Below are positions 10,401 through 19,310 of a DNA stretch of 64,000 bases, in pieces. The notes beneath the pieces were generated by a model that saw only the letters and a program-made list of their open reading frames with translations, was not told the DNA's origin and did not search any database. Location of the stretch: NCBI GenBank assembly GCA_043228905.1, contig JBHGNT010000005.1, positions 7,378,001 to 7,442,000 on the forward strand, read 5' to 3'. The stretch comes from Azolla caroliniana. Taxonomy: Eukaryota > Polypodiophyta. Within the stretch, counting starts at the first letter, position 1. The number at the start of each line of letters is the position of its first letter. The position numbers and the translations under genes are program-made.

Positions 10401-12931
10401 TGAGTCCGATAGTAGTCGTCCTGAAAAAGAATGGGAAAATTCGTGTATGTGTGGATTACAGAAAATTGAATGCAGCGACAATTACGGATGCGTTTCCATT
10501 GCCATTCACAGATGGGATATTAGATGCAGTAGCGGGACATGAAATTTATAGTTTCTTGGATGGGTTCAGTGGGTACAACCAGGTACGGATGAATCCGGAA
10601 GATCAGGAAAAGACAGCTTTCGTCACAGAATGGGGTGTCTTTGTGGCAGTAGTCATGATGTTCGGTTTAAAAACAGCTCCAGCTACATTTCAGCGGGTAA
10701 TACAGGAAATATTCGGGGAATATATTCCAGCTTTCATGCAGGTGTTTTTAGATGATTTTGCAGTTTATAGTCGGAAAGCGGATCATTTTGAGCATTTACG
10801 GCTATGTTTAGAAAAATGTCGAAAAGGGCGTCTTAGTTTAAATCCAGCCAAATGCGCATTCGGGGTAATGAGTGGTACATTACTTGGGCATATTGTCAGT
10901 CAAGAAGGGATTGCAGTGGACCCAGATAAAGTTAAAGCAATTATTGAGGCAACACCACCAACAAATGCTAAAGCTCTAAGTAGATTTTTGGGTCAAATTC
11001 GGTGGCACAGTAGAATGATGAGATATCTAGCAGACATTGCTATTCCGTTACACACAGCAGTACACAAAGTTCCTTTTATATGGACAAGTATAGAACAAGA
11101 TGCGTACGAATGTCTCAAGAAGATGCTGACGAACGTACCGGTAGTTCAACCACCGGACTGGAACAAACCATTTCATGTTTTCGTCGATGCGTCGGACATT
11201 GCCATAGGCAGTGCTTTAATGCAATTATCCGAACCAAACTGGTATAGGCCGGTATACTATGCCGGTAGGAAACTTTCGTCGGCCGAAAGAAACTATTCAA
11301 CAACCGAAAGAGAAGCTTTGGGAATGATATATAGTGTGAACAAATTTCGACATTACCTTTTGGGTAAGAAATTTACATTTCATGTGGATCATTCGGCTTT
11401 ACTGTATCTAGTTTCCAAACAAGAATTGACAGGCAAGTTGGCCCGATGGACATTATTGCTTCAAGAGTTTGAGTTTGACATTATACATCGACCAGGAGCA
11501 CAACACGCGATTGCTGACTATCTCAGTCGGCTTGAGTCTGGAGAAGAAGCGGTTGGGGTTAAAGATGATTTTCCAGATACTCAATTATTTCGGGTGGAGG
11601 CCGTAAAAGCACATGAAGTGAATGAGGAAAAAGAGGATGAATGGATTTCCGAAATGACGATATTTCTATCAACAGGAATTCCGGCCGAACACATGTCGAC
11701 AGATGAAAGAAAAAGAATTGCAGTACGAAGTCGGAATTTTTGTTTATTTAATGACATGTTGTATCATAAAGGAGCGGATGGAATATGGCGAAGGGTAGTA
11801 CGAAAATTTGAAAAATCAGCCATATTAACAGAGTCACATTGTGGAATTGCTGGCGGTCATTACGCAGGAGAAGCAACAGCCAGAAAAATATGGAATAGCG
11901 GGTTATGGTGGCCAACGGTGATGAAAGATGCTAACGAATACTGTAAGAAATGCGATTTGTGTCAAAGAATGGGACAACCAACCGAAAAGGATCGAATGCC
12001 TTTTCAACCGGTTTTACCTCTTGAGCCATTTCAGAAATGGGGCTTAGATTTTGTTGGCCCATTCAAACCAGCAGCTGCAAGAACCGGTAATCGATATATC
12101 ATAATTGCGACTGACTATTGCACAAAATGGGTTGAAGCAAAAGCTCTCAGGGACAATACGGCAGCATCCACAGCAAAATTCCTGTATGAGTATATATGGT
12201 GTCGATTCGGTTGCCCAATAGAATTGGTAAGCGATCAAGGCACTCATTTTATTAACAAGTTAATTAACGAATTAACCAATTACTATGCCGTAGTTCATAA
12301 GAAAAGTACGCCTTACTATCCCCAAGCTAATGGATTGGCAGAATCGACAAATAAAACAATTCAAACAATTTTAAAGAAGATAGTGAATGAAAATCGTACT
12401 GATTGGGATCAAAAGTTAAATAGTGCATTATGGGCATATCGTACTTCGTACAAAACATCCATTAAATCAACACCTTTCCGAATGGCATTCGGACTCGAAG
12501 CCGTTATGCCAATCGAATTTCAAATTCCGACACTTCGTATCCAAGCAACGAATAAGTTAAATGAAAAAGAATCGGAGCAGATACGCAAAGAGGCTTTATT
12601 AGTATTAGAAGAAGAACGGATTCAATCAATGTCAGCACTAGAACACAAGCAGAGACAAATCAAGGCATTCGTAAACCGACATCGAAGGAAATCGGAAGTG
12701 CAATTCGAAATTGGGAAACCGGTATTGGTATTCCAGACGAGAATGGGACTTATGCCTGGGAAACTCCGGTATAGATGGACAGGTCCAGTATGGATAATTA
12801 ATAGTAAAAATGGTACGTACCAACTGGGATCATTAACCGGAGAGGTTTTACCGAAATGGGTAAATGGATTTCGGCTTAAACCGTATTTGGGAGATATGCC
12901 GGTAAATCCGTTTATGCAAACGGAAGAGTAA
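7439..12931 (+). CDS. Gypsy D gag-pol polyprotein
   Basis: 1830 aa in one frame. Gag core lies at residues about 60-240. Two adjacent CCHC knuckles follow, CTTCLNTGHSAIDC (about 264) and CTICHSKLHSVEQC (about 283). After them comes a Q/N-rich region with repeated FQQN and FQPN motifs (about 310-500) and a third knuckle CYICRQLGHYANQC (517-530). The protease has IIDGGSG (Asp684, DGG instead of DSG/DTG). The RT has VCVDYRKLN, FLDGFSGYNQV (about 1040) and catalytic FLDD (about 1103, normally YxDD). RNase H has VFVDASD (about 1249). The integrase has an HHCC zinc region (about 1475-1507) and the D,D,E core LDFVGPF, SDQGTHF and NGLAEST (about 1537-1637). The C-terminus has no chromodomain. The start at 7439 is 39 bases past the primer site. 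Products would act in virus-like particles and the nucleus. Confidence 0.93.
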   Translation: MSYEEEAPVSCKRPRTRSVTKVVQQAFITKEQPESSTKWSKLPDLSDQLPSDEKQTEEVSFYDIWDDMPYTYSKFREGTDAEAHVRDFLTTWEINHGAQRLSADAEDKSKIAEFVLSLDGYSANWFAQNGLQGFPSFEVLTSKFLQLFHQQIPQKDLIAQFYALYQEKNETVSQFVIRFQNLQLQISRPIPDKELKEVFLEAVKEPLRTTLKVFDFRNQTIEQVIDKAIEMGRPPVNVQSMDMSALHRTLPTMEELQFRQAVQCTTCLNTGHSAIDCTLRTHCTICHSKLHSVEQCEYNLLNKTTASVRQIFADNGYQNNTNLFNGYQNNNFSQNQQNVQQNPVLQPNQIFSQQNLQPTQVTQAFQPGFAQSNPPFVQNPNQYFQQNNQSFQQGNPPFQGFQQNCPNVQPNSTFQPNLAFQPGNMTFQHNTQTVPQNNQMFQQSNFSPNQEFGIPHNIAQPNDNTEQFRPNRYKNKRFYKPKATRQYQQNSNGNEEQQFNNGQFAHGETSATFVPTCYICRQLGHYANQCPVKGKGPAVNMVIPEVQQVTTRSKSKQSEWEIQEEVRKAAKEWVDEANQSNVNRMLQDNNIDQDIVVQQSLENKEQEETWKLLADCQVSLPLKGLLKLVPRFTEKVAALITYKGSEQIAVHYNQPSNNPSIMDEQNPSIKVILYGQEIGNVIIDGGSGVNVINKTTCEKLGITEWEACPFWLRMADTSTVRPIGLLRQLDVIIGGHSFQISAVILQLETQGAYPLLLGRPWLKTANIKQNWKQNVLTFRKGKNKVRIPTHNKVTTSKQSLPVYAEAVNMMEGLDEEEESQYFDDNQKIIPLFEVDILQALTPYVDSHEEVPIDEQTIKEIRMQQEATDKELQVSQRVQASALEEIDLAGVEDAERKTILIARDLMENDKRTLTTLLLQYKDVFAWSFDDMKGLDPAFCQHQINLHKDAKPVQQRRYRLNPNYAIKVKEEIDKLLKVGFIRPVKKSTWLSPIVVVLKKNGKIRVCVDYRKLNAATITDAFPLPFTDGILDAVAGHEIYSFLDGFSGYNQVRMNPEDQEKTAFVTEWGVFVAVVMMFGLKTAPATFQRVIQEIFGEYIPAFMQVFLDDFAVYSRKADHFEHLRLCLEKCRKGRLSLNPAKCAFGVMSGTLLGHIVSQEGIAVDPDKVKAIIEATPPTNAKALSRFLGQIRWHSRMMRYLADIAIPLHTAVHKVPFIWTSIEQDAYECLKKMLTNVPVVQPPDWNKPFHVFVDASDIAIGSALMQLSEPNWYRPVYYAGRKLSSAERNYSTTEREALGMIYSVNKFRHYLLGKKFTFHVDHSALLYLVSKQELTGKLARWTLLLQEFEFDIIHRPGAQHAIADYLSRLESGEEAVGVKDDFPDTQLFRVEAVKAHEVNEEKEDEWISEMTIFLSTGIPAEHMSTDERKRIAVRSRNFCLFNDMLYHKGADGIWRRVVRKFEKSAILTESHCGIAGGHYAGEATARKIWNSGLWWPTVMKDANEYCKKCDLCQRMGQPTEKDRMPFQPVLPLEPFQKWGLDFVGPFKPAAARTGNRYIIIATDYCTKWVEAKALRDNTAASTAKFLYEYIWCRFGCPIELVSDQGTHFINKLINELTNYYAVVHKKSTPYYPQANGLAESTNKTIQTILKKIVNENRTDWDQKLNSALWAYRTSYKTSIKSTPFRMAFGLEAVMPIEFQIPTLRIQATNKLNEKESEQIRKEALLVLEEERIQSMSALEHKQRQIKAFVNRHRRKSEVQFEIGKPVLVFQTRMGLMPGKLRYRWTGPVWIINSKNGTYQLGSLTGEVLPKWVNGFRLKPYLGDMPVNPFMQTEE

Positions 12932-13352
12932 AAAAAAAAATAAAAAAATAAAAAAAAAAAAAAACTAACTAACTCACTCAATAGTTCTTGTCAAATGTGA
13001 AATACAATCTTGCCATAAACAGTATGAATCGACTATAAATAGAAAGAGGAATTGCATGATTATTAGTAACAAGTACAACCACTACACGTAGAGTGAATAC
13101 TAATTAATTCCTAGATTAATAGTAATTACTATTCTTTAAGTCATCATGCATAAATTAATATCTTTAAAACATATTTCTGTATCGTCTGTATCGCCAAAAC
13201 AACGGAAACGAGTGTAGATATCGAAACAGTCTGAGCCTCCTTCGTGCCCTAGATCGCCCAAACTCTGTTTTTCTGATTTTCATCGCTACAGAAACTGTGC
13301 AGATCTGCAACTGTCATCGACAAGTGATTCAGAACAAGGAAACACAGAAGTC
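12932..13352 (+). other. Non-coding spacer between gypsy D gag-pol and ORF2
   Basis: It starts with an A-rich run (12932-12965). It holds no ORF. A pyrimidine-rich stretch ending CTACAG at 13291, 62 bases before the ORF2 start, looks like a 3' splice site and would allow ORF2 to be made from a spliced RNA. This is inference only. Confidence 0.5.
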
Positions 13353-15536
13353 ATGCCGATTCTTGTATCTGACGAACTGCGATTGTGGCTTCATGAGAGA
13401 AACTTACAAGGTTTCATCAAAATAGCAGAAGCGGAACCTCATCCGCAGGCGGAGGAATTGGTACAACAAATAGACATCACCAAAATCACAACAAAGAAAA
13501 TACGACATGCATTACAGATGCCAAGAGGAGGTTTTGAGGCAGTTAAAAAACCTTCATCAGAAGCACTCCAATCGTATTTCGGGGAATACTCACCCTCGGC
13601 AAAAGCATATCAGACTTATGGAGGTCGGGATGAGTTTTTTCATGAAGTGGCGAGGTTTTTACTAGAGGTGGGATTTGTCAGTCCTCGTTTTTATTGTATG
13701 CCGAAAAAAAGGGCTGGGTTTATTATAGCCGCATATGAAAAAGAGGATTTCAACTGGCCACTATTGTCGGGGGAAGCTCTGAGAGAGCAGCTACAAGGGG
13801 TAAAAACAGGAAAACCGATGAAGCAAATTTTTGGCCGTTGGTTATCAGTATTGTTTCCGATTCAAGAATCGGAAACTCCTGTTCAGTCAAGAAGACCACC
13901 GATAATACAAGCACCACGAAGACACCGACAGCTAGTACATGAAGAATGGATAGAAGAAGAATCGGCACATGCCGATAATATACAAACAAATATGTCTCAG
14001 TCGGAGCCACCTAGACCAGAGAATTCCGAAAACAGACAACCAGAAACAGTTGACAATTTGAGAAACAAGCAACAGCCAACAGAAAATCGACAAAGAACAA
14101 GGATTAAACAAAAAGCTAATCGGCAATTCCAACCAGAAAACAGGGAGGGATCAGCACCAAAAAGGCAACGCACAAATGAAAACTCGAATACGCCTGTGGT
14201 AACAGAAGTACTAAAACCAGGGGATGAGAGCATTTCGACACAACCTCACCAAGGACAATCTTCAAAAGTAGCCATTCGGGAAGCACATGGATACTTGGAT
14301 ATCCCACCAGCAGCACATGAATTAGCGGCCATTTTGCAGTTCGGAACTTCATACGAACTGGTTGAATGGTTGGCTAAAAGACTGACAGAAGTATCAGAAC
14401 GGCTGGCTCAAGAACATAATGACCGAATAATGATACAGAAAGCTTTACGAGGAGTGTTGGAACCTCAAGAAAAAGCAGAGATAGAGAAAATAGGCCGGAA
14501 AAGAAGTGCACAGCATAGAGGGGAGGCTATTGAAATGCCACCATTACATGAAGCACTGGTCGAAATTCATAAAGAATATGAAACGGCACGCAAAGCAGCC
14601 AGTGATATGGCTGAAAGATACAAAAGTGTATCAGCATCGGCGGAGGTGCTGAAGCATCAGTTTTGTAACATACAAGCAGAAAATAAAGAACTAAAGGAAA
14701 GTCTAAACAAATGGGAAACACAGGCACGGCTTATGGTGTCGGAATCAGAATGGCAACAGAAATTAGAGGATACTGAGAAAGCACGACAAGCAGAAACAAC
14801 AAGGGCCAACAATGCAGTATTTCGAACTATAGAATTAGAAAAACAATTAGAAACCATTCAGAATGATCAATACAAAGCTCTCGAAGAAAAAAATCAAGTA
14901 ATAAACGAATTACAGAAAAATCTAGAAGAAGCTAAGACGGCCAATCATACATATACCGAACAAATTGAAGAATTCGAAAGGTATATAGTGTCACAGGAAA
15001 GTCAATTGACAGAAAAACAGCAGAGTCTTGAAGAAGTCAACAGAAGAATGATGGAACAGCAGGAGGAATGGAGTAGAGAGAAATCGGCATTCGAACAACA
15101 ACTGGACGAAATTCGGAAGATAGCGGAACAAAGACGGCTGGATATATATGTAGTCGAATCCAAATTAATGCGAGCTGAAAGTGAGAACCGAACCACTATT
15201 ACGGATTTACAGAAAGAGTTGCAAACCGCCCAGTACGTCGCAAGCATCACTAGGGACAAAGTGCAGCACATCATAGGTAAACATCGAAACCTAGCAAAGA
15301 AACTGATTGATGAATCCCTTGCGCAAGGATGGAAGTTATGGACAGCACAAGCGGCGGAATTACAGATATTGCGTGCCGACAAAAATAACCGTCAGGTACA
15401 AGGTGCAGGTTTTTTTAAAATGGCACAAAAGGATATTGACAATATCCAAGAGGATATCATGAAAGATATGGATGAAATTGCGGCATTTTACAGAGAAGAA
15501 ATTCAACGTATTATGCAAGAATTCGACAAAAAATGA
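13353..15536 (+). CDS. Gypsy D ORF2: coiled-coil protein of unknown function
   Basis: 727 aa, placed where some plant gypsy elements carry an extra or env-like ORF, but I recognise no known domain. Residues 1-170 look globular (motifs LWLHERNLQGF, YFGEYSPSAKAYQTYGG, FARFL-like helices, GFIIAAYEKEDFNWPLL). Residues about 175-315 are basic and rich in Q, N, P and R (disordered, with KRQRT that could act as a nuclear signal). Residues about 330-720 are a long Lys/Glu/Gln-rich helix with heptad-like spacing, predicted by eye to be a coiled coil. I see no signal peptide or membrane segment, which argues against a classical envelope protein. The frame is fully open between identical LTRs, so it is probably functional in the element. 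It could be a particle, trafficking or accessory protein. Confidence 0.85.
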   Translation: MPILVSDELRLWLHERNLQGFIKIAEAEPHPQAEELVQQIDITKITTKKIRHALQMPRGGFEAVKKPSSEALQSYFGEYSPSAKAYQTYGGRDEFFHEVARFLLEVGFVSPRFYCMPKKRAGFIIAAYEKEDFNWPLLSGEALREQLQGVKTGKPMKQIFGRWLSVLFPIQESETPVQSRRPPIIQAPRRHRQLVHEEWIEEESAHADNIQTNMSQSEPPRPENSENRQPETVDNLRNKQQPTENRQRTRIKQKANRQFQPENREGSAPKRQRTNENSNTPVVTEVLKPGDESISTQPHQGQSSKVAIREAHGYLDIPPAAHELAAILQFGTSYELVEWLAKRLTEVSERLAQEHNDRIMIQKALRGVLEPQEKAEIEKIGRKRSAQHRGEAIEMPPLHEALVEIHKEYETARKAASDMAERYKSVSASAEVLKHQFCNIQAENKELKESLNKWETQARLMVSESEWQQKLEDTEKARQAETTRANNAVFRTIELEKQLETIQNDQYKALEEKNQVINELQKNLEEAKTANHTYTEQIEEFERYIVSQESQLTEKQQSLEEVNRRMMEQQEEWSREKSAFEQQLDEIRKIAEQRRLDIYVVESKLMRAESENRTTITDLQKELQTAQYVASITRDKVQHIIGKHRNLAKKLIDESLAQGWKLWTAQAAELQILRADKNNRQVQGAGFFKMAQKDIDNIQEDIMKDMDEIAAFYREEIQRIMQEFDKK

Positions 15537-15774
15537 TATAGGCACTTCCGTCCAGTTGGATAAAATCGAAGCCGAAAGAACCAGCAAGACTCCTGGTATT
15601 CAAGCTGCCGGAAGAAGTGAACCAGAGCAGCCAACCGAAGCACAACCTGCTCCGAAGGAGGACTGTGACACAGACGAAGATGAAGAAGAAGATATAGGTG
15701 GAATACATCCAAGGCCAGATGAACCTTCGATTTTTGATATTCTGAACGATTCGGATGAAGAGCTACAGGAATAG
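15472..15774 (+). CDS. Gypsy D ORF3 or frameshifted tail of ORF2 (acidic)
   Basis: 100 codons in the +1 frame relative to ORF2, overlapping its last 65 bases. The part after the ORF2 stop (15537-15774) is the plausible coding portion. It is strongly acidic (DTDEDEEED) and ends EPSIFDILNDSDEELQE. The overlap passes through AAAAAA directly before the ORF2 TGA (15528-15536), so one extra or missing A, or a +1 shift, would fuse this tail to the coiled coil. As a separate protein the ATG at 15472 would be used. I cannot tell which. Confidence 0.5.
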   Translation: MKLRHFTEKKFNVLCKNSTKNDIGTSVQLDKIEAERTSKTPGIQAAGRSEPEQPTEAQPAPKEDCDTDEDEEEDIGGIHPRPDEPSIFDILNDSDEELQE

Positions 15775-15818
15775 GCGTGGGTTCGCCGGACAAGGTCCTG
15801 GCCCACGTGCGTGCCAAG

Positions 15819-16274
15819 TGTTACCCGGACCCGGACAGTCAGTTTTACCGAACAGGTGGGAAAGCGTCGAAAAACAGAGTCGGTTCGGATCGACTGTTCG
15901 GATCAATGACTCAGCAGTAAAACGAAGAGAACTAAGTTAGTTAGATAATTTTGTAAATCTTGTTAGAGAGTAGGAATAGTTCTTGATGAGAAAAGACCTT
16001 CGGTATACCTATAAAAGGGAACCAAAGGCATTGTAAGAAAGGTCGTTTTATTTAGTAATATAAGTTTAAGTTAGGAATATCTTGTACGGATTCTGTGTTT
16101 CTCTGTTGTCTATGATCTTAAGTGCAAGCTTCCTAATTTATAGCTAAATAACGATCACGATAATTACTGATTAATATAGCAATTCCGTTCGTAAAACACA
16201 ATTCCTTGTTAGAACGTTGAGTAGCGACGTTCACTCTTCTGTATCGGTAGTAGTTAGTAATTAGCCGATTAACA
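15819..16274 (+). repeat. 3' LTR of gypsy D
   Basis: 456 bp, identical by eye to 6924-7379. The 44 bases before it (15775-15818) contain no clear polypurine tract, which is unusual. Confidence 0.95.
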
Positions 16275-16279
16275 ATAAC

Positions 16280-18637
16280 GGAGGGGAATACCGGGGGCAG
16301 TTCGCGGAGTACTGTCGCTCGAAGGGAATCCGGCTCGAGTTTACTGTGCCGAAGACGCCGGAACTGAACGGGCTGGCCGAGAGGATGAACCGGACCATAA
16401 TGGAGAGGGTCCGGAGTATGCTGGCGCATGCGAAATTACCCAAGCGGTTTTGGGCTGAGGCAATGTCGACGGCGACATACGTGATTAACAGATCACCCTC
16501 AGTACCTTTGGACGGAGACACGCCGCAGAGAGTGTGGACCGGTAGGGAAGTGTCCTACCGGCATCTGAAGGTGTTCGGGTGTCTCGCATACGTGCATGTG
16601 GCAAAGGACCGGAGAGGAAAGCTAGATCCAAAGACCCGGCCATGCATATTCCTCGGTTACGGCGACGACGAGTTCGGCTACCGAGTATGGGACCCGGTCG
16701 ACAAGAAGATATTCAGGAGTCGAGATATCATCTTCATGGAGGACAAGATGCTCGCCGACTGGGAGTCGGAGAAGAAGATGAAGAGCTCCAAGTCGACCGG
16801 TGAGAATCAACTCTACGAGGAGCAGTCCCGACCGGCAAGGGACCGGTTAACACTCGAAGATCCGGCCGAAGACGGTGAAGAAACAGAACCGGCCGAAGAA
16901 GATGAAAATGATACCGGAACCGGCCCCGATCCCGAAATGGATTCGGATGAAGAGGAAACGGAGGAGCCGGTTGCCGAAGCTCCGGAACGGAGATATCCTC
17001 TAAGAGAGAGAAGGGCCCCCCGGAGATTTCCGGAACCAGAGCACGTGCTGCTAACCGACGAGGGGGAGCCGGAGAGCTTTGAAGAAGCGAAGCATGACAC
17101 CCATAGCCGCAGGTGGCTAAGTGCCATGCAGGAGGAGATGGATTCCCTGCATGAGAACCACACATATGAACTTGTGGAGTTGCCGAAAGGAAAACGGGCA
17201 CTCCGTAACAAGTGGGTGTTCAAGCTGAAACCGGGAGATGCCGGAAACCCCCCGAGATACAAAGCCAGGATCGTGGTGAAGGGGTTCCAGCATAAGAAGG
17301 GCGTCGACTTCGACGAGATATTTGCCCCGGTAGTGAAGATGACCTCCATCCGGACGGTGCTGAGCATAGCGGCAAGCATGGACCTCGAGGTAGAACAGAT
17401 GGACGTGAAGACGGCATTCCTTCACGGTGACCTCGAAGAAGAGATCTACATGCAGCAACCGGAAGGATTCGAGAAGAAAGGGAAGGAGCACTTGGTATGC
17501 CGGTTGAAGAAGAGCCTTTATGGTTTGAAGCAGGCTCCCCGGCAGTGGTACCGAAAGTTTGACTCCTTCATGACCGATGAAGGGTACCACAAAACGCAGT
17601 CCGACCACTGCGTGTTTGTGAAGAAGTTCGACGGAGGAGACTCTCTAATACTCCTCCTGTACGTGGACGACATGTTGATCGTCGGACGGGACCAGGTCAA
17701 GATACGGATGCTGAAGAAGGCTCTTCACCGAACCTTCTCAATGAAAGACCTGGGTCCGGCGAGGCAAATACTAGGGATGCACATCATCCGGGACCGGAAG
17801 AAGAAGCAGTTGTGGCTGTCACAGGAGAAGTACGTGACAAAGGTGCTTCAACGGTTCAACATGTCGGAAGCAAGACCGGTCGCGTCGACCCTCCCGGCAA
17901 ACTGCAAGTTATCCGGGAAGCAAAGTCCCAAGACAAAGGCTGAGAAGGAGGATATGATGAAGATACCATATGCCTCTGCCGTCGGGAGCTTGACGTACGC
18001 AATGGTGTGTACCCGACCGGACATTGGATACGCAGTCAGAGTGGTGAGCCGGTATATGAGTAATCCCGGCAAAGAGCACTGGAACGCGGTCAAGTGGATA
18101 CTCCGATACCTGAAGGGCACGGCAAATGTGTGCCTCCGATTCGGCTCCGGTAAGCCCGAACTCGACGGCTTTACCGATTCGGATATGTCGGCTGATGCAG
18201 ATACCAGCCGGTCCACATCAGGGTATGTGATGACGTATGCAGGGGGAGCTGTTTCGTGGCAGTCAAGGCTGCAGAAGACGGTTGCGTTGTCAACCACGGA
18301 GGCGGAGTACATGGCGGCTGTTGAAGCCGGCAAGGAAATAATATGGATGAAGGACTTCATTAGAGAGCTCGGTATCCGGCAGGAGGAGTACCGACTCTAC
18401 TGCGACAGTCAGAGTGCCATCCACCTTGCGAAGAACGCGGCCTACCATTCCCGGACGAAACACATCCAGCATAGATACCACTGGATCCGGGAAAGGATAG
18501 AAGACAAGGAGTTCGTGCTGACGAAGATCCACACGGACGAGAACGGGTCGGATATGCTGACCAAGGTGCTCACACCCGACAAGCTGGAAGCATGCCGGAA
18601 GAGGATAGGATTAGAGAGACTTCCCATGCCGAAGTGA
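16280..18637 (+). CDS. Copia A1 integrase C-terminal part, RT and RNase H (3' part of polyprotein)
   Basis: 785 codons continuing the A1 frame after gypsy D. They begin GGEYRG, straight after the integrase Asp, followed by the third catalytic residue in LNGLAERMNR and the integrase C-terminal region (GYGDDEFGYRVWD). Next is an acidic linker (E- and D-rich, about 16850-17000). RT has KWVFKLKPG, QMDVKTAFLHGDLEEEIYM, LKQAPRQWYRKF and the catalytic LLLYVDDMLIVG (about 17660). RNase H has GFTDSDMSADADT, ALSTTEAEYMA and YCDSQSAIHLAKN. It ends MPK-stop at 18637. No stops or frameshifts are seen. Confidence 0.93.
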   Translation, partial: GGEYRGQFAEYCRSKGIRLEFTVPKTPELNGLAERMNRTIMERVRSMLAHAKLPKRFWAEAMSTATYVINRSPSVPLDGDTPQRVWTGREVSYRHLKVFGCLAYVHVAKDRRGKLDPKTRPCIFLGYGDDEFGYRVWDPVDKKIFRSRDIIFMEDKMLADWESEKKMKSSKSTGENQLYEEQSRPARDRLTLEDPAEDGEETEPAEEDENDTGTGPDPEMDSDEEETEEPVAEAPERRYPLRERRAPRRFPEPEHVLLTDEGEPESFEEAKHDTHSRRWLSAMQEEMDSLHENHTYELVELPKGKRALRNKWVFKLKPGDAGNPPRYKARIVVKGFQHKKGVDFDEIFAPVVKMTSIRTVLSIAASMDLEVEQMDVKTAFLHGDLEEEIYMQQPEGFEKKGKEHLVCRLKKSLYGLKQAPRQWYRKFDSFMTDEGYHKTQSDHCVFVKKFDGGDSLILLLYVDDMLIVGRDQVKIRMLKKALHRTFSMKDLGPARQILGMHIIRDRKKKQLWLSQEKYVTKVLQRFNMSEARPVASTLPANCKLSGKQSPKTKAEKEDMMKIPYASAVGSLTYAMVCTRPDIGYAVRVVSRYMSNPGKEHWNAVKWILRYLKGTANVCLRFGSGKPELDGFTDSDMSADADTSRSTSGYVMTYAGGAVSWQSRLQKTVALSTTEAEYMAAVEAGKEIIWMKDFIRELGIRQEEYRLYCDSQSAIHLAKNAAYHSRTKHIQHRYHWIRERIEDKEFVLTKIHTDENGSDMLTKVLTPDKLEACRKRIGLERLPMPK

Positions 18638-18647
18638 AGGGGGAGTT
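18638..18647 (+). other. Polypurine tract of copia A1
   Basis: AGGGGGAGTT lies directly before the 3' LTR and directly after the gag-pol stop, the usual plus-strand primer site. Confidence 0.85.
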
Positions 18648-19013
18648 TGTTGGGATTTCGGTCCCTCCGGATGGGATGTCCGGAGATGAATGACGGCAAG
18701 CCTGGTTACGGTTACGGAACCGGAGGATGAAGAGTACCCGGTTACGGAGCCGGATGACGAAGAGAAGACCCCGGCTATGGAGCCGGATGATGAAGACCCG
18801 GCTACGGAGCCGGATGATGAATGTACCCGGAGAGAGATCCGGATGCAGGGACATATTTGTGAATATGTTTGCCAAGGGCTCTTGAGGCTATATTTGTAAA
18901 TAGCCCGAAAGTCATATGTGTATAAATATGACTTAGGGCAAACAGTTGCTGTTGTTGCTCATTTTTCTGTGTATCGCCACTCTTATGTGAGCAAGAGAGT
19001 GAAGAGAGCAGCC

Positions 19014-19045
<32 letters not shown>

Positions 19046-19310
19046 CGAAGAGGTCGTTGCCTCTGTGTATTACCGCCGCCTGTGGCGAGGACAGTGAGCT
19101 CAAGGTTGTTGCCTTGTAGCTCCACCATTGTACATCTCTGATTATAGTGATAGTTGGAGTTTGAGGACTCCCGTGGTTTTTTCCCATTAGGGTTTTTCCA
19201 CGTAAAACATCCTGTGCACTCTTCTCTCTATTGTCTTCGTGCATTTCGTATTTCCTGTTTTCTGTGAGTTGATCCTATTCCTCGGTTGTGGCCGAGCACT
19301 GTGTTCAACA
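18648..19310 (+). repeat. 3' LTR of copia A1
   Basis: 663 bp. It differs by eye from the 5' LTR by two substitutions (about 18778 and in GAGACGAAG at about 19044) and a longer AG run. The GGCTC target duplication follows at 19311. Confidence 0.93.

Larger units (their letters stand above)
6924..16274 (+). mobile_element. Ty3/gypsy retrotransposon D with extra ORFs (young, intact)
   Basis: A 9351-bp element with 456-bp LTRs (6924-7379 and 15819-16274) that look identical by eye, flanked by ATAAC duplications at 6919-6923 and 16275-16279. It contains a primer-site-like TGGCACGCCC at 7391, a 1830-codon gag-pol ORF, then a 727-codon coiled-coil ORF and a short overlapping acidic ORF before the 3' LTR. 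No stop codons or frameshifts are seen in the gag-pol frame. Base composition (AT-rich, with A-ending codons) contrasts with the GC-rich host copia A1. The protease motif (DGG in place of DSG), the domain order RT-RNase H-integrase and the lack of a chromodomain argue for a non-chromoviral (Tat/Athila-side) gypsy. The exact lineage needs an RT tree. Confidence 0.95.
4518..19310 (+). mobile_element. Ty1/copia retrotransposon A1 (intact apart from a nested gypsy element)
   Basis: A complete copia element with TGTTG...CAACA LTRs (4518-5176 and 18648-19310) and 5-bp target duplications GGCTC at 4513-4517 and 19311-19315. It has a primer-binding site at 5180, a purine-rich tract at 18638-18647, and one gag-pol reading frame split only by gypsy D (6924-16274). 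The two coding parts, 5208-6923 (572 codons) and 16280-18637 (785 codons plus stop), are in the same frame once D and one copy of its ATAAC duplication are set aside. By eye the LTRs differ by two substitutions and a 4-bp change in an AG run, so A1 is fairly young. It sits inside copia B2. Confidence 0.93.

Noticed and set aside
13750-15382. Several minus-strand ORFs opposite gypsy D ORF2, considered as antisense genes
   Set aside because: They are Cys/Ser/Leu-rich shadows of the K/E/Q-rich coiled-coil codons and are mutually out of frame.
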